DNA from: Fistularia commersonii
Lineage: Eukaryota; Chordata; Actinopteri; Syngnathiformes; Fistulariidae
Length of the DNA stretch: 64,000 nucleotides
Assembly (NCBI GenBank): GCA_037954325.1
Contig: JBBMNZ010000027.1
Coordinates: forward strand, 9,447,501-9,511,500
Direction of reading: 5' to 3'
This document shows, piece by piece, positions 49,725-64,000 of the stretch; positions within the stretch are counted from its first letter, which is position 1, and each line of letters starts with the position of its first letter. Under the pieces are notes generated by a model. It made no database searches. It was not told where the DNA came from and was given only the letters and a program-made list of their open reading frames with translations. Position numbers and translations under genes: made by a program.

Positions 49725-49878
49725 GGTGGTTAGTCCTTCTGTGTCACAGGAAGAAGGTCCCTGGTTTGATCCAGCAGAGGCCCTATATGTTTGGAGTTTG
49801 CATGTTCTCCCATGTCTGCATGTCTCGCTAAAGACTCCAACCCAGTTGTGACCCTGAATACAGGATAAGTGTTATTGA
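49725..49878 (+). mobile_element. tRNA-like SINE family copy, interrupted
   Basis: Contains 'gtggttagtccttctgtgtc', 'acaggaagaaggtccctggt', 'tttgatccagcag' (B-box-like), 'tggagtttgcatgttctccc' and 'gaccctgaatacaggataag'. The expected ending (tatagatgatgaatgga) resumes at 50374 after an hAT insertion. Confidence 0.65.
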
Positions 49879-50372
49879 CCACCAGTTCCCAACCTTTTTT
49901 GTACAAGGGACCGATTTTATGCATGAAAATGTTTCCACGGAGCAGTTAGAGGTACGGGAGTTCAAATAATAAAAACTTTTGTCGCAGTATTTAACACGTT
50001 TTTCACAGTATTTAATCTAAATACAACAATTATGCTTTATATTAGGCCATTTTCAACAATTTTGCACTATAATATCAATTCACCATAATGTAGAGTTAGT
50101 GGGAGCCTTGGGCTTATTTCCCCGCTACTAGAGGGTCCCATCTGGGGGTGATGGGAAACAGTGACACTCGAATTGTGTTGCATATATGCAGTCTACTCTG
50201 CTAGGCTGTGGTAGCTGATGTGTGAAAATGGCGCAACAGTGTTAAGTGGGGCAGTAAGGCGAAGGCAGAAATAGTCATTTTTCAAAATAAAATCCGGAAG
50301 GTTTAATGAAAAAAATATAATTTGTATTAAGAACGATTTACTGGTCCTGAGACCGGGGGTCGAGGACCACTG
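49879..50372. mobile_element. hAT-type miniature element nested in a SINE
   Basis: The left edge reads CCACCAGTTCCCAACC, then 'gggaccgattttatgcatga'. The right edge, reverse-complemented, reads CAGTGGTCCTCGACCCCCGG. Both resemble CAGTGGTTCCCAACC-type hAT ends, and the interior phrases (accgattttatgcatgaaaatgt..ccacgga) are those of a common fish family. The flanks GTTATTGA (49871-49878) and GTATAGAT (50373-50380) could be a decayed 8-bp duplication. Confidence 0.6.
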
Positions 50373-50380
50373 GTATAGAT

Positions 50381-53021
50381 GATGAATGGAATAATGAAAT
50401 GTTTTAATTTTGTCTCGAGCTCTACATTTATTCAAAATCGGAGACAAACAAAATGCTGAAGTTTCTGTTTGTCATTATCCTCGTATGTATGTCTGCTATT
50501 TCAAATAAATGTGTTCGTATGAATTAATACTAAAAAGTGAGAAAATAAAAGCATGTCATCAAACAGCAACAATTTATATTCAACCGTTTAGCAGAATCTG
50601 GAAAACATTTTCCCCTGAATTTGCTTTAATGATATAAATTAATTTATGCAAGTTTATTAACTTTTTTTTTTTTTATAAATGATTATAATAATTTTGGGGG
50701 GCTTTTTCCCCCTTTTTAAGAATTTCAGGAAAAGAAAGAAGAGGCAGTTTCGGAGGAAATGCTGGCATGGATATTTGGTTAATCACATGGTTGTAAATCA
50801 GAAATAGTTGTTTTTTCATGATGTTGCTGACTACAATCTATCTTTTAGTTTAGTAAGCATGGGTGATATAAGACTACAGTAGCTGTTAATGTAGATAAAC
50901 CTGAATAAAACAGGATTTTACGGGACACCACTTATCAAAATTGGTAATTAATCTTAAGAAGAAGCCTGATTTATTTGGTTATGTCACACTGACTGCATTT
51001 ATTTATAAAAGAAAAAAGCAGATGCCAAGTTGGATGGATAGAAATGTGGAGATCCTTTCAGGTTTTATGTACACACCAGTTCCCTTCACACTACAATTAA
51101 CAAAATCATAAACTTATTTCAGTAGATTATTTCTCCACTTTTATAAAAGCAGTTGGTTTTGGTTTATTACAACTTATTTCTATGAATGAATGAATGAATG
51201 CCTTTATTGAAATTTTCATTGCTGCATCCCTATAAATGCGTACGTGTGTGTGTGTGTGTGCGTGTGTGTGTTTGACATATCAGAATACATGTAAAGTCAC
51301 GTGTATTCTATGCATATTGGAATATCGTTATCAACATATTGATCATCGTGTTCTTCTTTTCTTCTATCGATGCATGCGCTTTTGCTTCTGGGAAATGTCA
51401 CCACAACACAGATACACATCCCTCCCCGCATAAGAACTACAGAGTACATGATCGTGTATTTCCTGTGCATCTAATTTCACATATTTCGACAAAACTCCCA
51501 CTTTACCCACGACCCCCTGGTGAATTCATATGGAGGAGAGGGAGGAGTGCGATGCTCCACACTGTGCTCTTTCAGCTCTCAAAACACTATCGCGTTGGTA
51601 CATCTGCTCCTTCGTGTGTGCGTGCCAGGTCTTCGGCTCCCCTATCCATCTGCCATGTGACTTTCGTCGGTGCCCATAACTCTTTTTACAACCTCAAAAA
51701 CCAAGCAGGCTAATAAAGGGAGCTGAGAGTGTATTCTCTACATCTGTCAGTTGATGTAATGTGCTTCCTGATTCTCACTTACTGCATAACAGGAGCATGC
51801 ACAGCTGCTGTGACTGCAATGTACTTGCATAGACGTTTGCATTTTTGGCTTTCACTTTTTTTTCCCTTTTTTTTTTTCTTTTTTAAAGCCAGAAATCAAA
51901 CAGTTTGACAGTGGCCTCAACTCTTGTGTCATTTTACTGAAAAAAGATCGATAAATATGTTCCAAAAGGTTGCCGTCTCTGGCAAGTGAGACCTCGAATA
52001 TACACTTAATGCACTCTCTTTATTGGAGTCAGGATTAGTCTGACTTCCGAGTGCAATAAGTGATCCTCTCAAGCCTTCTTTTAATTATGAATGAAAGGTA
52101 ATGTTTTAAGTGAAAGACCTCTGAATAAGAGTAGAGAACTCTGTCTAGATCATTCAATTCCTGACAGTCTAACTTATGCTCAAAGCAACAGGATGGCAAG
52201 GGGAGCCCGACCCCTAAGAATTATTAAAAGTTGTCAGCCAGCTCATTGTATTAGTGAGCGTGTCTTTTTTCGCATCTGGAATATTTGATTCTTCTCCAAA
52301 ACCTCATTCTAGCTATGTTAAAAAATGTATTCCCTTATGTGTCATTCAGGCTTCTTCATTTTATATAAGGAATAATAGCTTTTTAAAGGGTTGAGTTCAG
52401 CTTCTCACTACATTTTCACAGTGTTACGGTCCACTCTGTAAATGAATGTCCTTTTCCTCTTCGCTATCCAACCTTAAGATTTTCATTTCATCGTTCTCCT
52501 CCTCCTCCTTCATCCTGGTTATTCCTGCTGCACAAAACACTACTGGTAGCTCCCTCCCGTGCGGTGATTATCAACGATATTATTCCGTTCCTTTTTTGTC
52601 TGTTTTACAGGAATTGAAGTGCCGGAAAAAAAGCACACCATTGGCCAACCGTTGCATTCCGCTATTAGAGCATGACCCTTTGTGCATGCTACACCTATCG
52701 CCCAACCAGCATTATTTGCGATTATGATCAGATTACAAAGCTATTAGCGAGCCTGATACACTCTACGACAGTGGTATTATACGGGTTGAGCCAGAAATCT
52801 CCCCTATGCTGCACATCACAAACATACTGTACCGTAGAGTGACATCTTGCTTGTGAGATTGCTGGTAACGTGACTCCGGCCACTTGATGACCCACATCTT
52901 GCCCATGCTAGCAGCATTAGCCTTGAGCATCTATGCATTCTCATATATATGTGTATGTATATATGTATACATACACATATAAATATTTACATATATATAC
53001 ACATGCATGTATATATATATA
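50381..53021. other. unc13c intron sequence, nothing recognised
   Basis: T-runs near 50663 and 51870, a GT tract at 51243-51271 and a TA-rich stretch at 52945-53020. No supported exon or gene. Confidence 0.4.
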
Positions 53022-53377
53022 CACTGCTCAAAAAAATAAAGGAAACACTTAAAAAACACATCCTAGATCTAAATGAATGAAATATTCTTATGAAATACTT
53101 TGCTCTTTACAGTTGAATGTGCTGACAACAAAATCACACAAAAATGATCAATGGAAATCAATTGTATTAACCCATGGAGGTCTGGATTAGGAATCACACT
53201 CAAAATTAAAGTGTAAAAACAAACTCCAGGCTGATCCAACTTTGATGTAATGTCCTTAAAACAAGTCAAAATGAATCTGTGTTGCTTCCTGAGTGGACAC
53301 TATGATTTCACCGAAGTGTGATTGACTTGGAGTTACATTGTGTTGTTCAAGTGTTCCCTTTATTTTTTTGAGCAGTA
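53022..53377. mobile_element. Tc1/mariner-type miniature element
   Basis: The left terminal repeat CACTGCTCAAAAAAATAAAG continues GAAACACTT (to 53050). The right terminal repeat (53349-53377) is its reverse complement with two differences. The 'actgctcaaaaaaataaagg' end is a well-known non-autonomous Tc1/mariner-like family in fish and other vertebrates. It sits in TATATA tracts on both sides, consistent with TA target preference but hiding the exact duplication. No transposase frame is present. Confidence 0.8.
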
Positions 53378-53629
53378 TATATATATATATACATATATAT
53401 TTTCTGCTCTGGAGTTATTTTTCAATTTCATGCTGTTAAAAGTGTTTGTCAGAATATGGTTTCTGTGCAAAATTCAACCACGCCATTTGCTATTGAAAGT
53501 ATTCGTAAGTCATTTTTAATCTCACATTTGTTATGTTTTGACAAGTGTCCATTCACTAATGTAATACTAACATTGTGACCCTTTGAGATTATGAGGTTAT
53601 GCACTGTAATGTGTCCGACTGATGCTAAT

Positions 53630-53920
53630 TGAAGGCGGCACTGAATACTAGTGCACTTGTTTGCACAACTCCCGCCTCAAAGAAAGAAGGTCCATGGTTT
53701 GATTTGACTGGCAAATGGGATGTTTCTGTGTTGACTTTCCATGTTCCCTGCATACCTGCATGGGTTTTCTCCAAACATAGGTCCATGTGAGTGTTTTAAT
53801 GTCTCCATTTGTCGCCGCGTAAACACCTGGCAACTTGTCCAGGGTAAACCCCCACTTCTCACAAAATGTGGAATAGGGCCCAGCTCCCCAGCAGTGTATG
53901 GTAGACGTCATGAATGAATA
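53630..53920 (+). mobile_element. tRNA-like SINE family copy, nearly full length
   Basis: Starts 'ggcggcactgaatactagtg', then 'cgcctcaaagaaagaaggtc', 'catggtttgatttga' (B-box-like position), 'catgttccctgcatacctgc', 'gtgggttttctccaaacat'-like text, 'cacctggcaacttgtccagg' and 'cagctccccagcag'. It is the most complete copy of the family here, but heavily mutated. Confidence 0.65.
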
Positions 53921-54809
53921 TTGTTAAATGAGTCACTATCCTCATTTTACTGCCAAAGGGTTTATATATGATGACTATTCCCATAACCGCTAACTATTTT
54001 CCCTCTTCTCTTTCACAATTCAGATTGATTTATTCCTCAACCATATCCAAATTCAAATTGTTTACAAGGATAAGTCAACCGATTTCAGCACATGGATGCT
54101 TACCCCAAACCTCACATGCCTATATTTTTGATGGTGACCTTTTTCCATCATCTGGTAACATTTATTTAAAACCAAGAGTGACACTATTTCACAGTGGCTG
54201 AATTCCTCTTAAATTACTTTGAAATAGGCCTTTCACGTCTGTGTGGCCTGGGATCACCCAGGCATAAATGATAAGGCTTTTGATTGTTGCACTGTATGAT
54301 TTCTGCTGTTCTCTCTCTGTTTTTTTGTCTGTTGAATTCCTGTAACCTATATTAGTGGTCTATTTATGATTCCATGTGTCCATATGGGTGGATATTTGTA
54401 TGTTTGCGTTTGAACTTGGGTCACTCCTTGTTTACTGCCAACCACATGCAGGCTTTTCTGCTTTTAGTTCTGATCTATGTGCAGAGTGATCATGCATGTC
54501 ACCAGTGAGATGCAGAATTTACTGCTACTGTTGCTGCTTTGACACTTTGCCTACGGCACATAAGACAGATTTTTCCTCCAAATCAATTACAATTTTACTT
54601 AACAGATTTAGGGCACCTGTAAAAATGATGTTTATTTTATCTGCCTGTGTCTTATATTTGTGGTCTGGCTTTATGTAATGCAAGAGCACACAAACATGGC
54701 TCAGTGCTGAGAGGAGCATATGGTCACTGTCCATGGTCCTGAATCAAAGCTCAGCCGCTTGAAATTGCTGCTCCTCAGATTGTATGGACCTTATTGCACA
54801 TCGATTGGT

Positions 54810-54810
<1 letters not shown>

Positions 54811-54840
<30 letters not shown>

Positions 54841-54851
54841 GTGTGTGTGTA
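54811..54851. repeat. (GT)n microsatellite
   Basis: GT run with one GC interruption, inside the intron before the microexon. Confidence 0.9.
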
Positions 54852-55607
54852 TTTCTAAGCATTTACTCTTTGAAACTAAGTGGAATGTTTTCCACATTTT
54901 CCACAAAATGCATCATACATCACTCAATAGGAAATTGTCATGATCTAATATTTCATATGTTTATGGTCATATGACAACCTTAAAATAACCAGGCCGAAAA
55001 TAAATATTCCAAATTAGGGAGAGGAGATTTGTTTTGATATTGTATAATGCAGTAGCTGTAGTGCATATGAGTAACAGCGTACACAGTTTAGACTGGTTTT
55101 TGATCATATTCTTATGAACAGTTTAGGACATTAGCACACGATTGTTCTGCAATTTATCAGCCACGGATCAATAGCTAAGTAATTACACCTCTGTAGTGCT
55201 GCATCTTAAAAAAAAAAGCTCACCCTCTCCCTCTATTTATTTAAAATGGAAATATGACACCAACTGCTTACCTAATGTTCCTTGTCTGAGTGTTAAATCA
55301 GTGAACCTCAACAGTCCAACACATCATTTAATCTGTTTCACAATGACCATGATGATTTTACAAGCTATGACGATATTCACATTTAAACTATGAGTGGGGA
55401 GCCTTCTGTTGTGTAAAAGTGACTTCCTTTGCTGGTTCTACTGTAGAGTCATTCTCCCCGAGGCACATGTTGACTCTGTCTCCATTTCTGCATAAACTGT
55501 TTGGCAAAAAGGGTAATAAATAGATTAGTGTCATAACTATGTGTGCATATTTTCCAGTGAGTTGCTTTTTTCTAACTCTCCACCCTCCTGTCATTTTCTC
55601 CTTTCAG

Positions 55608-55630
55608 ACTGCAGTGCTTTGGATACGCAG
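55608..55630 (+). CDS. unc13c: unc13c microexon (23 nt)
   Basis: This 23-nt exon lies between a strong acceptor (tgtcattttctcctttcag) and the donor CAG|GTTTAA. Joined to the single leftover G of the giant exon it reads GAC TGC AGT GCT TTG GAT ACG CAG, that is D-C-S-A-L-D-T-Q, giving ILAGDCSALDTQ. I recall mammalian Munc13-3 having ILAGDSSSVD at this point, which supports it. Its length (23 = 3x7+2) is needed: joining the giant exon directly to 56243 puts a stop codon into the next exon. Reading on past the donor also gives a stop at once. The donor is weak beyond GT, so inclusion may be regulated. Confidence 0.75.
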
Positions 55631-56242
55631 GTTTAAAGTCACTGTTTATCATGAACTACATAATTTCCTTGCACGTGCATGTGTTTATTTGAATGTACAG
55701 TATATGTGTGTGTTAGTGTACTGCCATGTATCACCCCCTTTAGAAACCATACCGAACTTCATCTACTTGGTTAATATGTAAATTCAAATGTCTACATATA
55801 AAAAAAATCCTGCATGTGCTCACTTTTTTGTGTTCTCCTTGTATTTCTCCCTTTAAAAAAAAAATAAATAAATAAAAAAAAATATATATATAAAACCCGT
55901 TTTTTTGGTTACTGTGGAAGGAGTGTTATACAATCGGCATATCTGGCCTGGAGCTCCAAGAGCGGCAAAATTCTCAGTCTTGAGCCCACAAATTACAGTG
56001 ATGTGGAATAATTTGTTGTTTTTTTTTTTTTTTTGCTGTCAGAGCTTCCCTCGCGAGTCCCTTGTGCTCTCCACTCCCCTCACTACCATTTATTTTTGCC
56101 CTGGATTGACTCTCTAATCCATACAAGACATTCCCAAATACACTAAATAAAGCAGTGTATTTATTTCGCTGTAAAAGAGGTATTTTTGTTTGTGTGCTTT
56201 TACCGTGTGTTGTCTTACTTTGTGTGTTTCTATCCTCTGCAG

Positions 56243-56289
56243 CCACGCAGTGTTTTGGACCCCAAAGTGCTTGGCTTGCAGTCTGGAGG
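56243..56289 (+). CDS. unc13c: unc13c exon, 47 nt
   Basis: Acceptor TTTCTATCCTCTGCAG and donor GG|GTGAGT flank 47 bases that read PRSVLDPKVLGLQSG plus two bases (GG) of the next codon. The phase fits the microexon before it (phase 0) and the exon at 58058 (which supplies the third base). It belongs to the short variable linker between the N-terminal region and the conserved block IDSMPDLRRK. Mammalian Munc13-3 has a comparable Gly-ending linker. Alone it would not be recognisable; it is held in place by splice signals and phase. Confidence 0.75.
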
Positions 56290-58057
56290 GTGAGTGTTGT
56301 CTCACTTTCCTATCCAATAGGTTCAACATTACACAAAACTGTGCTGCTGTGCTGTTTTATACCCCCATACTGAGCGACATGAAGCAACAATATAATAGGC
56401 ATTCTGTTTATTTCTTTTTTTTCAATGGCACAAAATCCCCAAATAAGACATCCTTACTTATGCAACGTATGCACGCCTGCATCTTAACTGATGCTGTCGC
56501 ACTCCTTCATTTGATTCCACATGTTGATTATGAAAATTTGCATCGAAAATAGATCGAGTCAACGGCTTGTCATAAAATGTCAAAGGGAGAAACAGCTGAT
56601 ATTTAGCCCTTGTGACCCCCCAGCAACCTATGTAGGCATTCACGGCGAGCGTCGTGTAAAATAGCAGCAAGAGGCCGGGGCCCTGGGGTGAGGCGAGGGG
56701 GCCTGCACAGCCAGTAACGTTGTGTAACTTTTAGGGTCATACCACTCATGTTGCTGAGAGCGCTGACAGAAAAGCTTGAGGAGCTTTATCTGTGTGGAAG
56801 CATTGGGACCTTGATGTCATATTGAGGTCATTAGAGAGGCTTTGAGTGACAGTTGAGGTGATGCCACTGAGAGCCTCGTGGAGAAGGAGCAAGACTGGTG
56901 GGAGAGGGGAGACGGATGCGTGGGGCGCTCCGGGGAGTTAGGGGCGGATGAAGGGACTGCGAAGACTGGTACCGAAGTGAAAAAGAGGTAAAGGGAGAGA
57001 TGAGAGGAAAGAAGATGAAAGATGAAACCTTGAGGTGTGGAGTCAGTTGGTGTCAGTATTTCTTTGCGGCTTGATGACTCAGAAATCCCAACGTCATTTT
57101 GGATACCTGTGTTTCTGTGTTTCGACCCAAGGGGTTGTGTTTTTTGTCCGAGCCCGTTAAAGGAGCTTCCGGTTTTCAGTGAGTCTAATATGACACGTTG
57201 TGTTTGACTCCCTGTCTTTGTGAGTCTACACAAACGCCCCGTCAGTTAATGAATCCCCGTCAACATCTCCTGTCCCGTTGCGTTTGCACAATCACCTCTG
57301 TGCCTGTTTATTAAAACACCTGTGATAAGGCATTAAAAATTAACAATAAATATGCCAGGCACCATGTCATCTGTTGTACCTTGGCAAGTTGAGATATTAA
57401 AATAGTAGTCTTTATCATCAATTAATTAAAAGACGACACACTCTCTCTCCAAAATGTTCTTTATTATCAAAACAGCACAGATGATCTACCCTTCACCCAA
57501 AGTTTCATATGATATCACGTACTTCTGAAAACTCACACCATTAACTGTATTTATTTCCCTGATGTTTTTCCATCCAGATTATTAAACCGGTCTTTTCTAT
57601 ATTGCCAAGACAGAAAACGATTTCTCCCCGACGTCCAGCTTAGTTGCCAGTTTGTTTTTTAGTTTATTAAATAAATGTGATTTGTTTTGATTCATGCTCG
57701 CCGCTGAGTCATGCATTTGGCGTCTACACACTCGACACCATATTCACTAGTCAGATAAAGTGAACTATCGTCGTGAATGAATATATCGGTGGGCTGTATT
57801 GCATCATTATCCCGTAAGGACTCCGATTACACAGAATAAGGGGATATGAGCGATTGGGGTGGATTACTGTGGAATCCAATGTTGGTGGTCTTCACCATGT
57901 GCAGTGATATGAAGGTGTGAGACAGGTTAAGTAGGAGGCCTGATCCATGGTGCATGCCGGCTGAGTAAATCAAACCTCCCGTTTCACTGTAGTAATGTCT
58001 CACCCAGCATGGTATTATTATGATATTAATACACCTTAAATCTGTCTGCTTCTCTAG

Positions 58058-58136
58058 GGCTGGCAGTATTCTTTATGGTATTGACAGCATGCCAGATTTA
58101 CGCCGCAAGAGGACAGTGCCTCTTGTCCGAGACCTG
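58058..58136 (+). CDS. unc13c: unc13c exon with the IDSMPDLRRKR motif
   Basis: Acceptor CTGCTTCTCTAG and donor CTG|GTGAGT. The 79 bases give (G)AGSILYGIDSMPDLRRK, then RTVPLVRDL, ending on a codon boundary. The YGIDSMPDLRRK..PxVxD(L/V) block is shared by all long Munc13 proteins just ahead of the C1 domain, so this is a firm identification. The first base completes the codon begun in the previous exon. Confidence 0.93.
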
Positions 58137-60034
58137 GTGAGTCATCTGCCTCAACAAGGTTATGTGTGATTTATGTCAAATCCATCTGAGTGACCCCACA
58201 TTATACCATAGTGGTGGATTCCTGCTCTGTGAGTATAACCCTCCACTGAAGATGAGATCTGAACTTCATTGGCAGCCTGATCAAATGTTTAAGAATGAAA
58301 CAACTGAGGGACATTGATAAAATACCCGAAGTACCAAAATATAACTTCATCCGGATTCCCGCTTTCAAGTAATACTCCCTAATGATTTGGATTATACATT
58401 TCATAGATATACATTCAGAGATACATTAGCATGTATTAAAGCAACTCGGACTGTTAATAGTTGTAAATGCCTTTTTTAGAAAACATATTCAACTGTGTGT
58501 TTGAGTGTTAATTGGAAACTAACCCAGGAGTGTATGGCTTCATTAGGTGGCCTAGAAAGGGTCATAAGACATTTCATCAAATCGACGCGCCTCTGTTCAT
58601 TTTTACTGTAACATAATACGCTTTGTCGCAAGTGTCCCTCATTCCAGTGCAGTCCACCTTCGCATTCAACCGTATGGTTATTTAAATCTTGCAAAAGGAT
58701 TCATGTATTTATTAATGCTTGTCTTCTATGTGCATAGCTAAGTGTCTGTCTCGTGTATGTATGTATGTATGTATGTTTCACACCATTGTGTTTTAGAGCC
58801 GAGTGGACAGGAAAATTATCTCCGTTTTTGTCTAATGTGAAGTTGCAGAGAACAAAGTTTGTAGCATTGACTCTTAATTATCCAAGTCTCGTGTGCCATA
58901 ATACAACATGCCGTCTGTAAAATGGTGTTCCACCTTGATGTCATGCACATAGATGCTGAATAATGTTTATATGACAGTGAACAACATGAGTTGATGCTGT
59001 ATTTGTCCATATCCCTCATGAAATTAATAACCAACAATGTCTTGGTAAGTATGGGTTGTCGTCTTATTTTTCTATTTTTTTTTTTTGGAATTTGCGTGTA
59101 TATTTGCCATTCCTACATGGACCCATAATGGCTATGGGTGATATTTTTCAGTGAGTTGTCAGATTTCAGCCTCGTGTTGCCATTTTATCCCTTTTTTTCT
59201 CGGCAGGTTTCAAACAAAAAAAAAAATTGGAATTGGAAATGAAATGTTGACAACTCAACCCAAAAATATATCTGAGAGACTTCATTGACTTCTGATTTAA
59301 CTGTGTGAGGCTTTTAAATCATGTAAAAGTGACAATAAATAAGCCTTTTACACGCGGGATGAAGTCAGTAGTCAGCAAACTAATTGGTTCCCTCTCATGC
59401 CTCTCCTTTGTCAATGTCCCCCATTTGCTGTGTGATTGCTTCAGGGCAGCAACAGCGCTCGATTGGAAAAGGACAGCAGGGTTTCCCCACATAATGGTGG
59501 AATGCAAAAACTAACAAGCAAAAAAGTGAAACAGTTGCAAATCGATTCACAAAGTACTGGACATTATATTGTTGCAGAACAGATATTATCTGGACACAGG
59601 GACATATTGTATTGCCCGCAGCAACCTCAGCAGTGCTGGTGCATGTTAATATACTTACATCAACACTCACAGTTCATGTAGAGGTTCCTCCTACATTCTC
59701 CATGGCTTCCATGGATCTTTACCATAGCTGGGCTGAACAGACGAGAGGGTCGTGGTAAAGACTGATCCAATATTGTCAGCTGTCGATGTCTGCATTCCTC
59801 TGTTATGTAATTTCCTCCAGTGCGGGACAAGTGTTTTTCAATCTCTTGTCACCCGATCTCAGTGGATATTAATGGAATCTCGATGATTTACATGTTTTTT
59901 TTCCGTGTGCCTAATGTGTGTGTCTCTTCGTTGTGAGAGTGCACTTGTGCGAGTGGGTATTCTCAACATCATTGTAAATTTATTAATGTCCGAGCAGATG
60001 TACGTTAAAGTGCGCGCGTCAGCGTTGTGCGTGA

Positions 60035-60079
60035 GTGTGTGTCTGTGTGTGTGTGTGTGTGGGTGTGCGTGTGTGTGAG
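60035..60079. repeat. (GT)n microsatellite
   Basis: Impure GT tract with GAGT, CTGT and GCGT interruptions, in the intron between the last two exons seen. Confidence 0.85.
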
Positions 60080-60737
60080 TTAGTGTTGTGCAGTACAGCC
60101 GGCTTCACCCATACATGAGTGTTTTTGTCTCGTGTTTCACTGTTTGTGTCAAACGAATGTGCAGAACAGACAGCAGATAGTATGATCAAAAGCTTCATCC
60201 AAGAGAGAAGTGAATTTAAATGACAAGCATGAATGCAATCGAGTAACTTCAGTGCATGAATGGTAAAGAATCATGCAACGGCTGTGTAATCTTGTTTGAT
60301 GGATAGTTTTTCTAGAGCTCTATGCCTTAACCAGCAGTCCTGCATGGCAGTTGAGACACAAATGTGCTCAGTATGGATGAAAACAATTGAACTTCTAGTT
60401 TTTAGCCTTAATCGTGCACCACCTTGCCTAATTCAGCTTCTTCATTTCTTTCTTTCACAATGCACGGCCTCATGGAAACCACAGGCTTTGGTAAGCTCAT
60501 TGCCTATCTGTTCTTGTCAATGATTACGTATGTTGATTTAAAAAAAAAAAAAAAATCGTCATATTTTGCTCATTATTTATCATTTTTTAAATTTTAGCCA
60601 AGCTCAATGCTATTAAAACATTCCATAAACGTACTTATATTCCCTATAATCTGGATCTCTGTATGCATGTACTTCCCAAAGGCCTCTGCAAATCAGTAAA
60701 TACACAGTCATACGGTGTCTCCCTTTTCATTGTTTAA

Positions 60738-64000
<3,263 letters not shown>

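Larger units (their letters stand above)
45645..55607 (+). other. unc13c: unc13c intron after the giant exon (9963 bp)
   Basis: Donor GTAAGA at 45645 and acceptor TTTCTCCTTTCAG before 55608. It contains an RTE copy, LINE ends, a SINE split by an hAT element and a mariner-type miniature element (listed separately). No extra exon with family resemblance was found. The open frame that runs past the donor to 45757 is intronic read-through. Confidence 0.75.

Noticed and set aside
51339..51713. 124-codon plus-strand frame
   Set aside because: No domain, no conserved splice context in the unc13c intron.
52600..52725. Acceptor-like TGTTTTACAG followed by an open stretch
   Set aside because: The peptide does not resemble Munc13, and inserting it is not needed for the reading frame.
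53690..53720. tRNA-like B-box in the SINE copy
   Set aside because: Part of a degenerate dispersed repeat; the cloverleaf cannot be formed, so no tRNA gene is called.
56817..57233. 138-codon minus-strand frame
   Set aside because: Ser/Pro-rich without a recognisable motif, antisense to a purine-rich intron stretch.

Overview
The window is vertebrate nuclear DNA, most likely from a teleost fish. It is AT-rich, has spliced exons with GT/AG junctions and long introns, many CA/GT, ATT and GGAT microsatellites, and dispersed repeats typical of fish: RTE-type (Expander-like), Rex1-like and L2-like LINE pieces, hAT and Tc1/mariner-type miniature elements, pogo/Tigger remnants and a tRNA-like SINE family. 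No bacterial, organellar or CRISPR-type features were seen.

One protein-coding gene can be supported: the 5' part of unc13c (Munc13-3), on the + strand. Its giant N-terminal exon is at 41363-45644, with coding sequence from 41525. Four small downstream exons follow at 55608-55630 (a 23-nt microexon), 56243-56289, 58058-58136 and 60762-60833. All junction phases agree, giving one open reading frame of 1447 codons in the window (1373 whole codons in the giant exon). The reading stops just before the exons that should encode the C1, C2B, MUN and C2C domains, which must lie to the right. A CpG-rich stretch at about 31.9-33.3 kb, ending in a good splice donor at 33225, is a candidate promoter and non-coding first exon. 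The link is inferred.

Layout: 1-31.9 kb is intergenic or possibly upstream regulatory DNA carrying transposon relics. It includes two RTE insertions with clear target-site duplications (9137-9961 and 24099-24644), an hAT miniature element with perfect ends (739-1289), a Rex1-like LINE interrupted by an hAT element (4255-5850), an inverted-repeat element (18311-19070) and an L2-like LINE (19571-20604). 31.9-33.3 kb is the CpG-rich block. 33.3-41.4 kb is a presumed first intron with a CA repeat, a SINE copy and a textbook hAT element (37316-37561). 41.4-45.6 kb is the giant exon. 45.6-64 kb is introns with further repeats and the four small exons.

The most interesting points are inside unc13c. 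First, a coiled coil followed by a stretch that by eye resembles the RNA-binding (RRM-like) core of LINE-type ORF1 proteins (residues about 243-421). Second, a block of about 300 residues of K-x-S/T-P repeats that I do not recall from mammalian Munc13-3. Third, a microexon that is required to keep the frame. Fourth, three upstream ATGs before the main start. All alignments to known families here are from memory and by eye; no search was run.
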